A program made the position numbers and the translations under genes. Under the pieces are notes generated by a model. That model searched no databases. It was not told where the DNA came from and saw only the letters and a program-made list of their open reading frames with translations. Below, piece after piece: positions 23,310 through 34,727 of a stretch of 64,000 nt of DNA; position 1 is the stretch's first letter, and each line of letters opens with the position of its first letter. This DNA comes from Cryptomeria japonica. Lineage: Eukaryota; Streptophyta; Pinopsida; Cupressales; Cupressaceae. The stretch covers positions 124,054,140 through 124,118,139 of the forward strand of contig NC_081410.1 of NCBI RefSeq assembly GCF_030272615.1. The letters are read 5' to 3'.

Positions 23310-24480
23310 TTATGAATCTTTGTATGCAATAGACGGGCAATCTACACCAATTTTCTTATTGTTGTCTTGAAGAAGAACGATGCAGCAAGTTGTCTTAAAA
23401 ATTGCTCAAACTATGAAATGCATTCCAATCTATGTAATCCTCTTTAATAAATATTGCCTGATAGAAAGATAGAAACCAGCCAATACCCTAATGCCAGACT
23501 CTGCCTTTTCTTTCTAAATGATGTAAATGTGAAGTATATCCTCAACAGAAGCCAATCTTCCCACTGTGTCAAATTGGCTGTGAAAAAAACTCTACAGAAA
23601 AGACTTCAGATCTCAAATCTCTGTTCTTCCTCTAAACCCTGGTCATCAAAATAATCCAGCAACACAAACAAAATAAATCAACTGAATCTCAAGATCTTCA
23701 AACAAAGCAACCAATCAATCCTCAGCTTTGTCGCTGCAAAATCCAATACTCACTCCTCTGCTTTCAATTTTTTCAGTACTTAAACCAAATCAAACAAAAA
23801 CATCCTTACAAAATCGGTACAAAAAACCACCCCCAAAAATTCTTGAGAAAAAAACAAAACACAAAACCATAATTTTCACAATCAAACAACAACCAAAAAT
23901 CAGACCAAGTTAAAGCAGCACTTTTTCCCACAAAAAATAAAAAACCTAAATCCAGAAGTCTCATCCACTCTTCAAATTCTCGTTACCCCATGATCAATCC
24001 TTTGCAAATCTTATCATACCGCAATAAAATCGATCCCCAAAAACTAAAAAAACACAAAAACCTCAATCAAAATAGCCCCTTTCGATCTAGGTCAAAAAAA
24101 GTCAACATGAAAATCCCTCTGCAGATTCCTAACAATAGATCATTCTGGCAAAAAAAAAAGGCCCAGAAAAGACTAAATCAGTACCAAATACATACCTTGT
24201 CACATATTTTCTGATGAAGAAAGTAGCAGCAAATTTGTGAAGCCAAACGCGAGTCAAATTCAAATCGAAAAATCCAATTACGCTTTGCAAAAACCAGAGA
24301 TTTGTAGATCTGATCCGTGCGGATAACTATGTCCCTTTGATCGATCTCCCACCACAGCTATCGAGTGCAAACAGTTTCTGGCAGTCCAGAAAGTACGAAA
24401 GAAATTGAGAAAAAATGGCACATAGAAGATCTTGACTCCGAAAAGAATGAACGATGTCGAAAGTTATGGGGGGAAGGCTA
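23310..24480 (-). other. 5' leader of the EDR2-like gene with a probable intron (23366-24195)
   Basis: On the minus strand CAAG|GTATGTATTT at 24195 is a strong splice donor, and TCGTTCTTCTTCAAG ending at 23366 is a good acceptor with a pyrimidine tract. The 830 bases between are strongly T-rich on the minus strand (A-rich as printed), as plant introns are, and contain no open frame. The resulting leader would have a first exon from about 24196 to 24480 and 56 untranslated bases of the second exon before the ATG at 23309. Leader introns are common in plant housekeeping genes. The sites are inferred by eye. Confidence 0.6.
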
Positions 24481-24535
24481 AGAAAAGAAGGCGGAGGACA
24501 AAATAACATATTAATAAAAAAAAGCATTGGGAAAC
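24480..24535 (-). promoter_or_regulatory. Possible core promoter of the EDR2-like gene
   Basis: Reading the minus strand, CCAAT occurs at 24530-24526, then a TATA-like TTTTATTAATATG at about 24520-24508, then a pyrimidine-rich CCTCCGCCTTCTTTTC leader start near 24497-24480. The order and spacing fit a plant promoter, but each element is weak alone. Confidence 0.35.
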
Positions 24536-24644
24536 TTTGCTTCTCTATTGGTATTTTTAATTAAAAACAAATATGGTCCACTAAGAAAGGAACATTAGGA
24601 AATGAAGTGTGTAAGTAATGTTGTGGGTTGGAAGCTTATCATTT

Positions 24645-24860
24645 AGGATTGAGACTCCTCTTACTTTGCCTTGTTATTTGTGGGTTGGAATTGCTTGCTT
24701 CTTTGCCCTTGTCACTTCACTTATAGGATTGAGACTCCTCTTGCCTTGCCTTGTTATTTGTGGGTTGGAATTGCTTGCTTTTTTGCCCTTGCCACTTCAC
24801 TTATATGGGATTTGGAATTGCTTGCTTCTTTGCCCTTGCCACTTTTTATATGGGATTGTC
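24645..24860. repeat. 80-bp tandem repeat, 2.7 copies, upstream of the EDR2-like gene
   Basis: Copies at 24645-24724 and 24725-24804 begin AGGATTGAGACTCCTC and differ at only a few bases. A partial third copy (GGAATTGCTTGCTTC, TTGCCCTTGCCAC) runs to about 24860. It lies 110-330 bases upstream of the possible promoter on the gene's minus strand. Confidence 0.9.
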
Positions 24861-25799
24861 TGTTGGTTTGCTTGCTTGTTTTAAGTGAACATCTTGTAGG
24901 ATGTGGTGAGGAAAGAAACGTTAATAGTACATTTGAGTGGATCAAGTTAAATGCATCATTTCAAGAATACAATAATGGATAGCTTCTTTTCTCTATGTTG
25001 GTATTTAGCTTAATTGAATTGATAGAAGTAAGCGAGTATAATTAAGTATTTTGATAATTAGATGAGATGGACAAAGATATATAGTTTGATAATAAAAAGT
25101 ATTGTTGGATGTATATGTATTTGGAATATATATGTTATCAAATTTTAGTGACATGATATGCACCCCTTTGATAATGGGTTGTATTCATAAGATACAAGAA
25201 ATTGTCAAAAGAGGAAAGCATAGTACATCAAAAGTATATTGATATAAACATACAATTATATAAACATCTAAATATATAAACATCTAATCATGTAAGCAAA
25301 TAACAATAAGAGTAAATATTTTCCTAAAATCACATTTGACATGGGTGTCTCACCTAAGCCTAGGGGGTTAGATCTAGCCTTCCCCTAAACTTGGATTAAA
25401 CCTCTTTTATGGAACCCTTGACATAGTCTTCACTACTCCTAGTAAAATATTAACAAAAAGCTAGTTTATCTCACCTTTTTGGGGATCAATTGAAGTCATA
25501 TGAGGACAAGATTTTAGAAGCATATATCCTTCAATGTTAGCTTTCTAAAGCACATAATATGTACTATATATAATTTATATTTTTAACAAAAAACAATGAT
25601 CTTTATTAATACACTAGGAAAAAATAACAAACTATGTTGGAAGAGTTTTAGAAATTGCATTATATTTTGCACGAATGTCCTTGTTTCAGTGAAAAATAGT
25701 TTTGATATGTTCATAATGAGAAATGCATTACGATAAACTATACATGTTTAAAATGTGTGTGTGTGTGTGTACATGTATATATCTACACACACATATATA
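24861..25799. other. AT-rich DNA between host gene and the element nest
   Basis: No coding region or element end recognised. Contains a (GT)n microsatellite at about 25758-25772 followed by AC/AT-rich DNA. Confidence 0.4.
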
Positions 25800-27018
25800 T
25801 TGGATCATAGTGACTCCCCACCTAGGAGAGAGAAAGGAAACCACTAGGATGATTTTCACTTGGGAGGAACTTTACATTCAAAAGAGGGGTTGAATCCACT
25901 AGATCAAAATCCAAGAGAGACAAGGATATGAATACTAAGTGGATTGCAAGTGGTTGATGTGTGATTTATCCTCTTTTGTAAATGAGAAAGTTGACTTGTT
26001 GACTATGTGGAAAAGAGAGAGGAAATGAGTGAAATGAGGTGCTACTAGTTTGGGATTGCGTTGTAACTTCGGATGTGAGCTAATTAAACTAACGCGGATA
26101 TTCCCTAAAAATTTGGAGAAAAGTCATCGGGACCGTGGCGGGAATGTACATGGTCCGCCACAAAATCCGTGAAACGAAAAGGGTTCTTCCGTCTCTGCAA
26201 ATGACGCCCAAACCTGCAATTACAGTTGCGCACCTGCAACCTACACACAGAAAGAGAAGAAAAGGGGTTTGCCTTGGTCAAACCCCCATTGAGGAATCAA
26301 CCAAGAAAGAAAGTAATTGCAAATGCTTGAATGTAAACAATGGAGATGTATACCTTGTAGATTTACAACTTGTTGATGATGATTGCTTTGCTTCTTGAAT
26401 GTAACCACAAATATTGTATGAAATGGCATGTAACATGACAAAACCCTAACACACACACACACATGCTTGCAAATGAATGTTGTAATGTTGCTCCAATGGA
26501 TGAATGAAGAAGACTTGAATGCTTGATGATGACCTTGAAATCTTGTATCTTCTCCTTATGCTCTCTATCTCTTATCCTCTGTTATCTGTCTATGTGTTAT
26601 CCATCTGTCCTTGAATGAGGGTATTGAATTCTATTTTATACATGCCTCAAGGATTAACTTTCAACCATCGAAGGCCAACAAAGAGGAATAACAAGCCCCG
26701 AAGACAAGAAGTGCATAGGAGATCGGGCAACCCACACATAGGACCACCCTAGGAGGTCAGGACAGGGGTGCCACACCACTTTCCTATGGGGACAAGGGCA
26801 CCACGCCCCTATCCTAAGGGGGACAGGGGCCCCACGCCCCTGTCCTGCCCTATTTAGGGGTCCGGACAGGGTCTAGAGAAGACACGGGACATTAAGGAGA
26901 AAGAGTGAAGGGTTCGAAATACAAAAATAGGTCCCGATTAGGGAAGAAGACGTCATCGCCAAGGTGAGGACCCAAAATGTGGTTAAAATTGCATGGGTCA
27001 CAAATTTATGACACTACA
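25800..27018 (-). repeat. 3' LTR of Gypsy-2 (left end uncertain)
   Basis: The right end, ...TTTATGACACTACA at 27018, matches the LTR end of Gypsy-1 (TTTATGACGTTACA at 36353). It was followed, before Copia-2 landed, by the polypurine tract now at 49920. Inside are features shared with the Gypsy-1 LTR: a CGGGACCGTG block (about 26130), GTCAAACCCCC (about 26277) and C-rich inverted repeats such as GGACAGGGGC / GCCCCTGTCC at 26821-26845. The left limit is a guess based on TGGATCATAG following a microsatellite. Confidence 0.6.
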
Positions 27019-27023
27019 TTTAG

Positions 27024-28453
27024 TGTTGGCATTTTGAGTTTATTGGCATTTTGCATAGAGATTACATTAATGATATGTTGTCATTGATGTCAATTGAACC
27101 GGTAAATGGTATTCATGTTATTGTTGATATTGTTGTTTTTGATATTGGCTAGTAACTGGTAAGAAAAGAGTTGTAGAAGATGTTATAACTGGTATGTAAA
27201 GTTTGTGAGTTGAACCGGTGAACCGGTGTAAAGGGTCAAACCTTTATATGTAATGTAACCGGTAAACCCTATCAGCTGTTAAACCCTAACCGATCAAGTT
27301 TGTTGGTTTATTATCTGATGAGCGGTAATGATGGAGACACGTGTGATCATTGTATGAGGACAAATTCAAATTGGTTTGGCATGTTTTCTTATTGTCTTGG
27401 AAAGAAGCAAAGTGGATTGCATTTAATGCACAACGTGTGATGAGTTACAAAGTCCAATGGAGTGGTTGGAATTGTCTTGAAGAACGTGAAGAGATTGTCA
27501 TGATTTCTAACGGTCAAGATTGAACCGACTTGTTTGTAATCTCAATGATGAGAATTAGGTTTTTGTTGTGTTACCGACCTAATTGATTTTTATTTAAGAT
27601 CAATGAAGTTGTTTGTAAAGGTTGTTGGCAAGAGTGGTAGAAAACCTGTTGAGTGTGTGGTTTCCCAGCCAGTGAATGGATCTGCACTTTGAGTGAAGGC
27701 AGATTGAAGCTTAGAAGGATAAGATCAAGCAAATATAGTGCTACTTAGACAGATCAAGAAAACCTGTTGTTTTCTAACAATTACAGCAGAAGTAAAATCC
27801 CTTAACCGGGTAAGCTCTAACAAGCTTGGTTACTCATTAAATCCTCTAACAAGGTGGTCCATTAGCTTGGATTCTTAAATCCTCCAGTGAGGTTACTCCT
27901 AACAGGGTATTGTGCTTCTAACAAGGCATATTTGTAAATCCCTTAACCGGGTGATTCCTAACCGGAATTAGTTCTTAACAGGACTTATTGTAAAGATCTA
28001 ACAGGCTTTGGCTCCTAACAGGGCGAAATTCGAAAGAGTTCAGATAGTTATCCTTATGAGTCTCATCTCACCGTGGTTTTTACCTATTTGGGTTTTCCAC
28101 GTATAAACATTTGTGTCAAGTGGTGAATGCTTTTGTGGTTGTGATCTTATTTGTTGATGTGGTTAACTTCTGATAAGGCATGTTAAGTAGAAGCACTGAG
28201 AAATGAATATGTTGAGTTAAGATTAAGCATTGTTGATGTTTACAAGATTGAAGGTGTTTACTATTAAAAGTTGTCATAACAGTTAAACCAGTTAATGTCA
28301 AGTATTCCTAAGAATATTGATCTTGACTGAGATATGTTTACTTTGTTTGACTGAGTTTGAGCTTGGGAACTTTGTATCAGTTTTTCAATATACTGATTCA
28401 CCCCCCCCCCTCTCAGTATTCTACTAAATACTTGTTCTTTCATCATACCATCA
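27024..28453 (+). repeat. 5' LTR of Copia-2
   Basis: Starts TGTTGGCATTTTGAG and ends CATACCATCA. The 3' half is built of short, similar phrases (CCTCTAACAAGG, CCCTTAACCGGG, CCTAACAGGG). A C-run followed by TCTCAGTATTCTAC precedes the end, as in Copia-3. Confidence 0.95.
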
Positions 28454-28455
28454 AT

Positions 28456-28467
28456 TGGTATCAGAGC
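28456..28467 (+). other. Primer-binding site of Copia-2
   Basis: TGGTATCAGAGC, two bases after the LTR; initiator tRNA-Met type. Confidence 0.93.
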
Positions 28468-28560
28468 TATTCAGGTCCTCTTAATCTAAAATCCTAACAA
28501 CTTGAGGAAAAGATCTTGTAGATCATGATGAAGAAAGAAGGTTTGAAGTTTAACAAAGAT

Positions 28561-29012
28561 TGTTGGTGTAAATAATTATTCATCATGGATATTATTACAC
28601 TTACTTAAGTTTACTTAGGTACATGCATTTCATAGTAGTTTGGGTATGAGACACTTGGGTGTTTGTGCCACATTGGGATAGTGTGTGTAGGATAATTTTC
28701 ACCTTTTATGGTGTGATCTTGTTGTTACACTCCACATTCAATGGGTGATCCACCTCATGTGGACTATTATATTGTTTCTCCTACCTACCCATGCCTATTT
28801 CTTACCTACCCTTGTTTCTTATTGAGCCACATGTCATGTTTGTGTGCTCACATATCCACAAGCCTTGCCTATATAAGCAGGCCCATCTACATTGTTTGTA
28901 CGGACAATCACAGACAGACGGATCTTGATAGAATACAGTTTATTCCTATCATCTATTTTGTTCTCTATTATTTGTGCTTTCCATTGTCTCTTGATCTTGG
29001 AAAAATCTCACA
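28561..29012 (+). repeat. 5' LTR of the small LTR element
   Basis: 452 bases, starting TGTTGGTGTAAATAATT and ending TCTCACA. It contains a TATA-like CTATATAAGCAG near 28870, a plausible promoter for the element. Confidence 0.93.
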
Positions 29013-30769
29013 TGGTATCAAAGCCATTAGAGTGCCATTGGTTTGCCAATTGAGAGAAATTTGGGGTTTTGCATTTTGGAGCTTTCTATTGCTGGTTATT
29101 ATTAGAGCTTGTTGGGTCAGATCTGAGGTCACCATTGGATTGAGGAGGTTCGATAACGTAAGAATCGCCTTTTATTTCGTCCAAATCCAACATCTGAGGC
29201 CAAATATAGAGTTGTTTGAAGGTGGAGGGTGGTGACTTGTCTCGACACCGATCTGCAATTTTGGAGCATTTTTTTGCCAAATTTGTCATCGTCTTTGTCC
29301 TTAGAAGGCCCAAAAACCCCAAGATCGACTGTCAATTCATCGAAATTGGCCTTCGTTACCCCGAGTTGAAAAAATCTCCCCTCCTAGCCCGTCGTACGGA
29401 CTTGCAGGTACAGGTCTGAAAATATTTTTTTATTTTTTCCGTTTTTTAAATTTTTTTGGAAAATAAAAAAAAATTAAATTAAATTTAAGAAGGGGGGCAT
29501 TTTTTCGGTTTTTTTTTTTTAAGAAAGCATATTTTAAAAAAAATAAAAATAGGGAGGCGTCCTTTTTGGCCCACAGGTGTACCTATGGGTACTGCAGGCC
29601 ACCTGCGGCCTCGCAGGCATTGCGGGTAACCGCAGGGTACCTGCAGCCCCACAGTGTACTTGCAAGTCACCGCAAGCATAAGTTTTTTTTATCTTTAATA
29701 AATTTTTATTAAAGTTTTTTTTCCAATTTAAAAAAAAAATGACTTATCGCCTTTTTAATTTTTTTTCTTTATTTTTTAATAAAGGTTTTTTGGGGGGACA
29801 TAATAATTGTTTTTTCTAGATTTTTTAAATCTTTTAAAAACACAAACATCATTTAATAAGTCAAATTGGGAACACTTTTTTTCTTGTCACTTCATACCTA
29901 TCTTGCAGTGCTTCCAACTGGCAGTCAAGGGGAGGGAGTTGATTTGCTCCTTTATATCTCTTGGCCACATCCCAATCGAAGGCGTCTTTTTCTACAGTAT
30001 TCTACAGGGCTTCTTGGTGGCATCATTTTCATGTTTCCAGATTTGCACTATCATGTTGTATGCTCTTGCATGAGCAATGTTGTACTCGCACTATCATAAA
30101 GTGCCACACCTCTTTGTATCTCCTCATTGTTGACTATTTGATGTAATCCTCTTGTACACGTAGATTAGGAATATCTTGTGAGACTTGGTGCATGGCTCTA
30201 GTTGAGACTTAGATTGTACACATTTGTGCATGGCTCTCATGAGACTTGGATTGTACCGATATTTCTACTATTTCTGAGTATCCAGATGATGCTCACAGCA
30301 GGTTGTCTCCATGCCTGATCTTCATTTTGTTGCAGCGAGTGATTCATCGTCATCGACTTGGTACCTGGTTTTGTCACACTTTGACATTATTGGTGCAACA
30401 TAGGCTCTCTTTCTTCTTTATGGGGAGGTATTTTGGTCATCATCATTGGACCATCCTTGCAAGAGATTCAACATTGAGGGGGGGCTTCATGGTCTCTTCT
30501 TCTCTCTTATGGGGGGGACATATTTTGTTCTTCTCATTCCTCATTGAGAGCATTGTGTGCTTTCATCATCTCTCTTTTGGGGGATGGTTTTTTCCCATTG
30601 GGTTTTTTCCCTCTTTCTCTACTTTGTGAGAGATTTCATTGCATTGGTTTGCATCCATTTGCATTTGTACATGGGTACCTAACATGGCCTAGTAGCCGAG
30701 ACCCATCTTGCATTGCTTAGTTGCATTGTAGACTTTAGTGCATTCCCCTAAGTTGCACTTAAGGGGGGG
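29013..30769 (+). other. Interior of the small LTR element, non-coding
   Basis: Opens with the PBS-like TGGTATCAAAGCC. A moderately GC-rich segment (29020-29420) holds overlapping short frames on both strands, none with a known domain. It then passes through T/A homopolymer tracts and a GC-rich patch with repeated CTGCAGG/CCTGCGG words (29570-29680). The last 700 bases are T-rich, with several GGGGGG runs ending at the polypurine tract. Confidence 0.8.
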
Positions 30770-31252
30770 TGTTGGTGTAAATAATTATTCATCATGGATA
30801 TTATTACACTTACTTAAGTTTACTTAGGTACATGCATTTCATAGTAGTTTGGGTATGAGACACTTGGGTGTTTGTGCCACATTGGGATAGTGTGTGTAGG
30901 ATAATTTTCACCTTTTATGGTGTGATCTTGTTGTTACACTCCACATTCAATGGGTGATCCACCTCATGTGGACTATTATATTGTTTCTCCTACCTACCCA
31001 CACCTATTTCCTACCTACCCTTGTTTCTTATTGAGCCACATGTCATGTTTGTGTGCTCACATATCCATAAGCAAGCTCATCTACATTGTTTGTACAGACA
31101 ATCATAGGTAGATGGACAATCATTGAACATCTTGTAATGATCTAGTTGATCAGTATTTTCATCTTGATAGAATACAATTTATTCCTATCATCTATTTTGT
31201 TCTCTCTTATTTGTGCTTTCCATTGCCTCTTGATCTTGGCAAAATCTCACAA
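30770..31252 (+). repeat. 3' LTR of the small LTR element
   Basis: 483 bases. Nearly identical to the 5' copy over most of its length. The difference in length comes from a short segment with an insertion/deletion near 31070-31160. Confidence 0.93.
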
Positions 31253-32243
31253 AGATAACTATAGAATATGGAGTGATAGAATGAAGATTTACAATAAGAG
31301 TCTTGGTAGTCAGTATTGGGATCATTTAGAACATAAGTATACTACATGTATTGGACCCCTAACTGATGATCAGAAGAAAGAACAACAAGAAAATCACCAG
31401 GCATTAGAAGCTACAATTAGTTCCTTGTCTGATGTTGAATATGTAGATGTTCATGGTCTTGAAACTGCATATGAAGTATGGAAGAAACTTGAAGAAATCT
31501 ATAGCGGTGATGAGCATGTCAAGATTGCTAAAGAAGAGAGTTTAAGAGGCAAGTTTGATGACATGAGAATGTTTGAAGGTGAGAACATCCAGCAGTATGG
31601 TCAAAGGATCAAAGAGATAGTTGGAGAGATAAAGAGTGCAAGAGGGAAAGTGGAAGATGCCACAGTAATTAGTAAGGTACTGAGAACCCTGCTACCAGTC
31701 TATGCTATTTGAGTTGCAGCTATTCAGGAGCTAAAATCCATTGACAAGACAAAGGTAACTCTTGACTCTATTATTGGCAAACTTACTTCTTTTGAACTAA
31801 ATGGCTATGATGGTAGTGTATAAAAATCAAAATCTGCATTTAGAGCTCCTATCTCTAACCCATCTATGAGAAGAAGTAGAGATATCGGCAATAGCCATGA
31901 ATCTAGATCCAGCAGAGATGTTGATGATGAAGACAACTTAGTGGAACTTGAAGCATTGTTGGAAAAACGACTGCCTAGAGGCACTGATAAATATAGAGGT
32001 AAGCTACCTTTAAAATGTTTCACATGCAACAAGATTGGTCATATAGCAACAAACTGGCCTAATGGTGAAAATGATTACAAGAGAAACAAATTTAAGAAGT
32101 ACAAGGGTAAAGGCAAGAGAGATTGTCTTGTAGCTATTGACAATGGTATTACTGATGATGAATCTGATAATGATGTTAGTGAAGATATTGTGTTTGTAGC
32201 AATTAAGGAAGAAGTATCAGATCAGAAGGCACTAGTATCCTGA

Positions 32244-34722
32244 ATGGATAACTCTAATGATTGGATCATTGATAGTGGTTGTTCACATCACATGACCGAT
32301 GATCGGAGAAAATTTCTTTCCCTAAAGGAATTTGATGGTGGTGTTGTCAGATTTGGCAATGACTCACCCTGTATGGTAAAAGGTAAGGGAGTTATTTCTC
32401 TTAATGGGAAGAGTAGTGTTGATGATGTCTATTGGGTTGAAGGCCTAAAGTACAATCTGTTAAGTTTGGCACAACTTAATGACAAAAGTTACCCATTGGA
32501 GTTTAGAAATGGTATATGCAAAATCTTTGACAACAAAGGTGAATTGATTGCAACCGGGAAACAGACCAGAGGTAATCTATTTCATCTCAATCTTAAAGTT
32601 AGCAACTGTTTGATTGAAAAAATAGATGATAGCTAGCTTTGGCATAGGAGATCTTGTCATATAAATTTTGAAAATATTATTAAAGTAAGCAAGTCTAAGA
32701 CAGTAAGAGGTCTGCCTCAGCTAGACAAACCGGTTAATGCTCTTTGTAAAGAATGTCAACTAGGAAAGATGACTTCTTCAACTTTCAAGAGAAAGTCCTT
32801 CTCAGCAGAGCACTTGTTAGATTTGGTTCATACAGACCAATGTGAACCAATAAGAACAAGAAGCATTCAAGGTGACAGATACTTCATGATCTTCACTAAT
32901 GATTGTTCAAAGATGATGTGGGTCACATTCTTGTAGGATAAGAATGAAGCTTTTGGAAAATTCAAGGCATTCAGAGCCTTAGCTGAGAAAGAGAGTGGCA
33001 AAAAGATAAAATTTCTAACAGATCAAGGTGGTGAATTCACTTCCACAGAGTTCACTAAATATTGTGATGATAATGGTATCAAGCAGTAGCTTTCTGCACC
33101 AAGGACACCATAGTAGAATGGTATAGTAGAGAGAAACAACCGATCAGTGGTTGAAGCTACTAGAACTATGTTGATACAAGGAGGTGTATCAAAAACTTTT
33201 TGGAAAGAAGCTGTAAGTACAGCTGCCTACATAATGAATCGAGTTCTAGTAAAAAGAGGTAAGGACAAGACCCCATATGAGTACTGGTATGGGAGATCAC
33301 CTGATGTTAACTATTTTAAAATATTTGGTAGAAAATGTTTTATTAAAAGAGGTGACTACATAAGCAAGTTTGAAGGGAAGAGTGACGAAGGCATATTTCT
33401 TGGCTATTCCACCAAGAGTAAGGCCTATAAATGCTTCAACAACCGGACACAGAAAATCATTGAGAGTGCTGATGTTCATGTAGATGAATATCCTGAAATT
33501 TCAGAAGGAACCAGTTCTGAGAAGAAGGATGAAGATCCTTGAATTTTGCTTTTAGAACCTGAAACTGTTAAATCAAAAACCGGTAAAGCAAATCCTGATG
33601 TACTTGTTCAACCAGAACAAATAAATTTAGAGGAAGATGACAATGAAGAAGCTAAACTTGAAGAGAATGATCATGTTATTCCTAGGTATATGAGACTGAA
33701 TCACAGTCCTGAACAGATAATTGGGGATAAGGATGTTGGAGTACTAACTAGAAGGAGAATAAGAGAGAACTCTTGCATGATATCCACCTTTGAACCCAGA
33801 AATGCTAAGGAGGCATTTGGTGATGATCATTGGGTGAAAGCTATGGAGGAGGAGTTGGAACAAATTGAGAAGAACAACACTTAGACCCTGGTACCCCGAC
33901 CGGTAAACAAGAATGTTATAAGTACTAAATGGGTATTCAGAAACAAGTTAAATGAAGATGGTGTTGCAGTTAGCAATAAGGAAAGATTAGTATGCAAAGG
34001 TTATGTGCAAGAAGAAGGAGAAGGCTATGGAGAAACTTTTGCACCAGTAGCAAGACTAGAAGGTGTCAGAACACTACTTGCATTTCCAGCTCATAAGAAG
34101 TTCAAAGTATACTGGATGGATGTCAAGTCTGCATTCTTGAATGAGATACTGGAAGAAGAGGTTTATATAGAGCAACCTGATGGTTATGCATTGACAAATA
34201 AGGAAGACATGGTATGAAAACTGCATAAAGCTTTGTATAGATTAAAGCAGGCACCCAGAGCATGGTATGAATGACTACATACCCTTCTGATGAAGATAGG
34301 TTTTGCTAGAACCAGTGGTGATAGCAACATTTATCTCAAGTCTGAAGGAGATGATATATTGGTCAGTGAAGTATTTGTAGATGACATTATATTTGGAGGA
34401 AATGATGACATGAGTAATTGTTTTGCAGATGAAATGAAGAATAAATTTGAGATGTCATTAGTAGGGGAAATAAAAAATTTCATAGGCTTACAGATAGAGC
34501 AGATGAAGAATGGTATTTTCATTACTCAATCCAAGTATGTGAAGGAGGTTTTGAAGACTTTCAATATGAGTAACTGTAAACCAGTTGGAACCCCAATGGT
34601 TATAGGTTGTAAATTTTCCAAGGAAGATGCATCTAAGTCTATAGATGAAAAGGAATTCAGGTCAATGATTGGCAAACTACACTATGTTGTTCATAGTCAA
34701 TCAGATATTGCCCATGCAGTTG
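32244..34722 (+). pseudogene. pol: Copia-2 pol remains, first part (protease to RNase H start)
   Basis: Protease site IIDSGCSHHMT near 32265. GAG-pre-integrase with LCKECQLGKM near 32742. Integrase core with VHTDQ (about 32830), FLTDQGGEF (about 33015) and NGIVERNN (about 33118). Hinge region with LGYSTKSKAYKCFN near 33400. Reverse transcriptase from about 33880, with YWMDVKSAFLNE (about 34110) and VFVDDIIFGGND (about 34375), the catalytic DD pair being present. The coding remains stop at 34722, where Gypsy-1 is inserted, and resume at 47488. Broken in several places. Confidence 0.9.
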
Positions 34723-34727
34723 GTATT

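Larger units (their letters stand above)
28561..31252 (+). mobile_element. Small pol-less LTR element (TRIM/LARD-like) in the Copia-2 gag
   Basis: Direct terminal repeats at 28561-29012 and 30770-31252 (TGTTGGTGTAAATAATT...AATCTCACA), with a perfect target duplication AAGAT at 28556-28560 and 31253-31257. A PBS-like TGGTATCAAAGCC follows the first repeat at 29013. A polypurine tract (ACTTAAGGGGGGG) precedes the second. The internal 1.76 kb shows no gag or pol domain, only short frames and T-rich low-complexity DNA around a GC-rich patch at 29570-29680. It is larger than classic TRIMs and smaller than LARDs. The repeats differ little over their first 290 bases (about three changes), so it is young. 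It must depend on enzymes from another element. Confidence 0.93.
28525..32243 (+). pseudogene. gag: Copia-2 gag remains, split by the small LTR element
   Basis: The start lies at 28525, about 60 bases after the PBS. After 12 codons the small LTR element intervenes, and homology resumes at 31258 (NYRIWSDRMKIY). Gag (UBN2-type) motifs are AYEVWKKLEEIYSG (about 31465), REENIQQY-like GENIQQYGQRIKEI (about 31580) and ISKVLRTLLP (about 31670). A CCHC-type knuckle, CFTCNKIGHIATNW, lies near 32020-32060, followed by a Lys-rich stretch and an acidic end. Broken. Confidence 0.85.

Noticed and set aside
25758-25800. GT/AC microsatellite as a functional boundary element
   Set aside because: A simple repeat with nothing around it to suggest a role; used only as a loose guide to the LTR edge.
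28741-29235. 164-codon ORF spanning the 5' LTR and interior of the small LTR element
   Set aside because: It crosses the LTR end and PBS, which is not expected of a coding region, and shows no known domain.
30246-30629. 127-codon plus-strand ORF in the small LTR element, Phe/Leu/His-rich
   Set aside because: T-rich composition alone gives such frames; no domain, and it lies in the non-coding interior before the polypurine tract.
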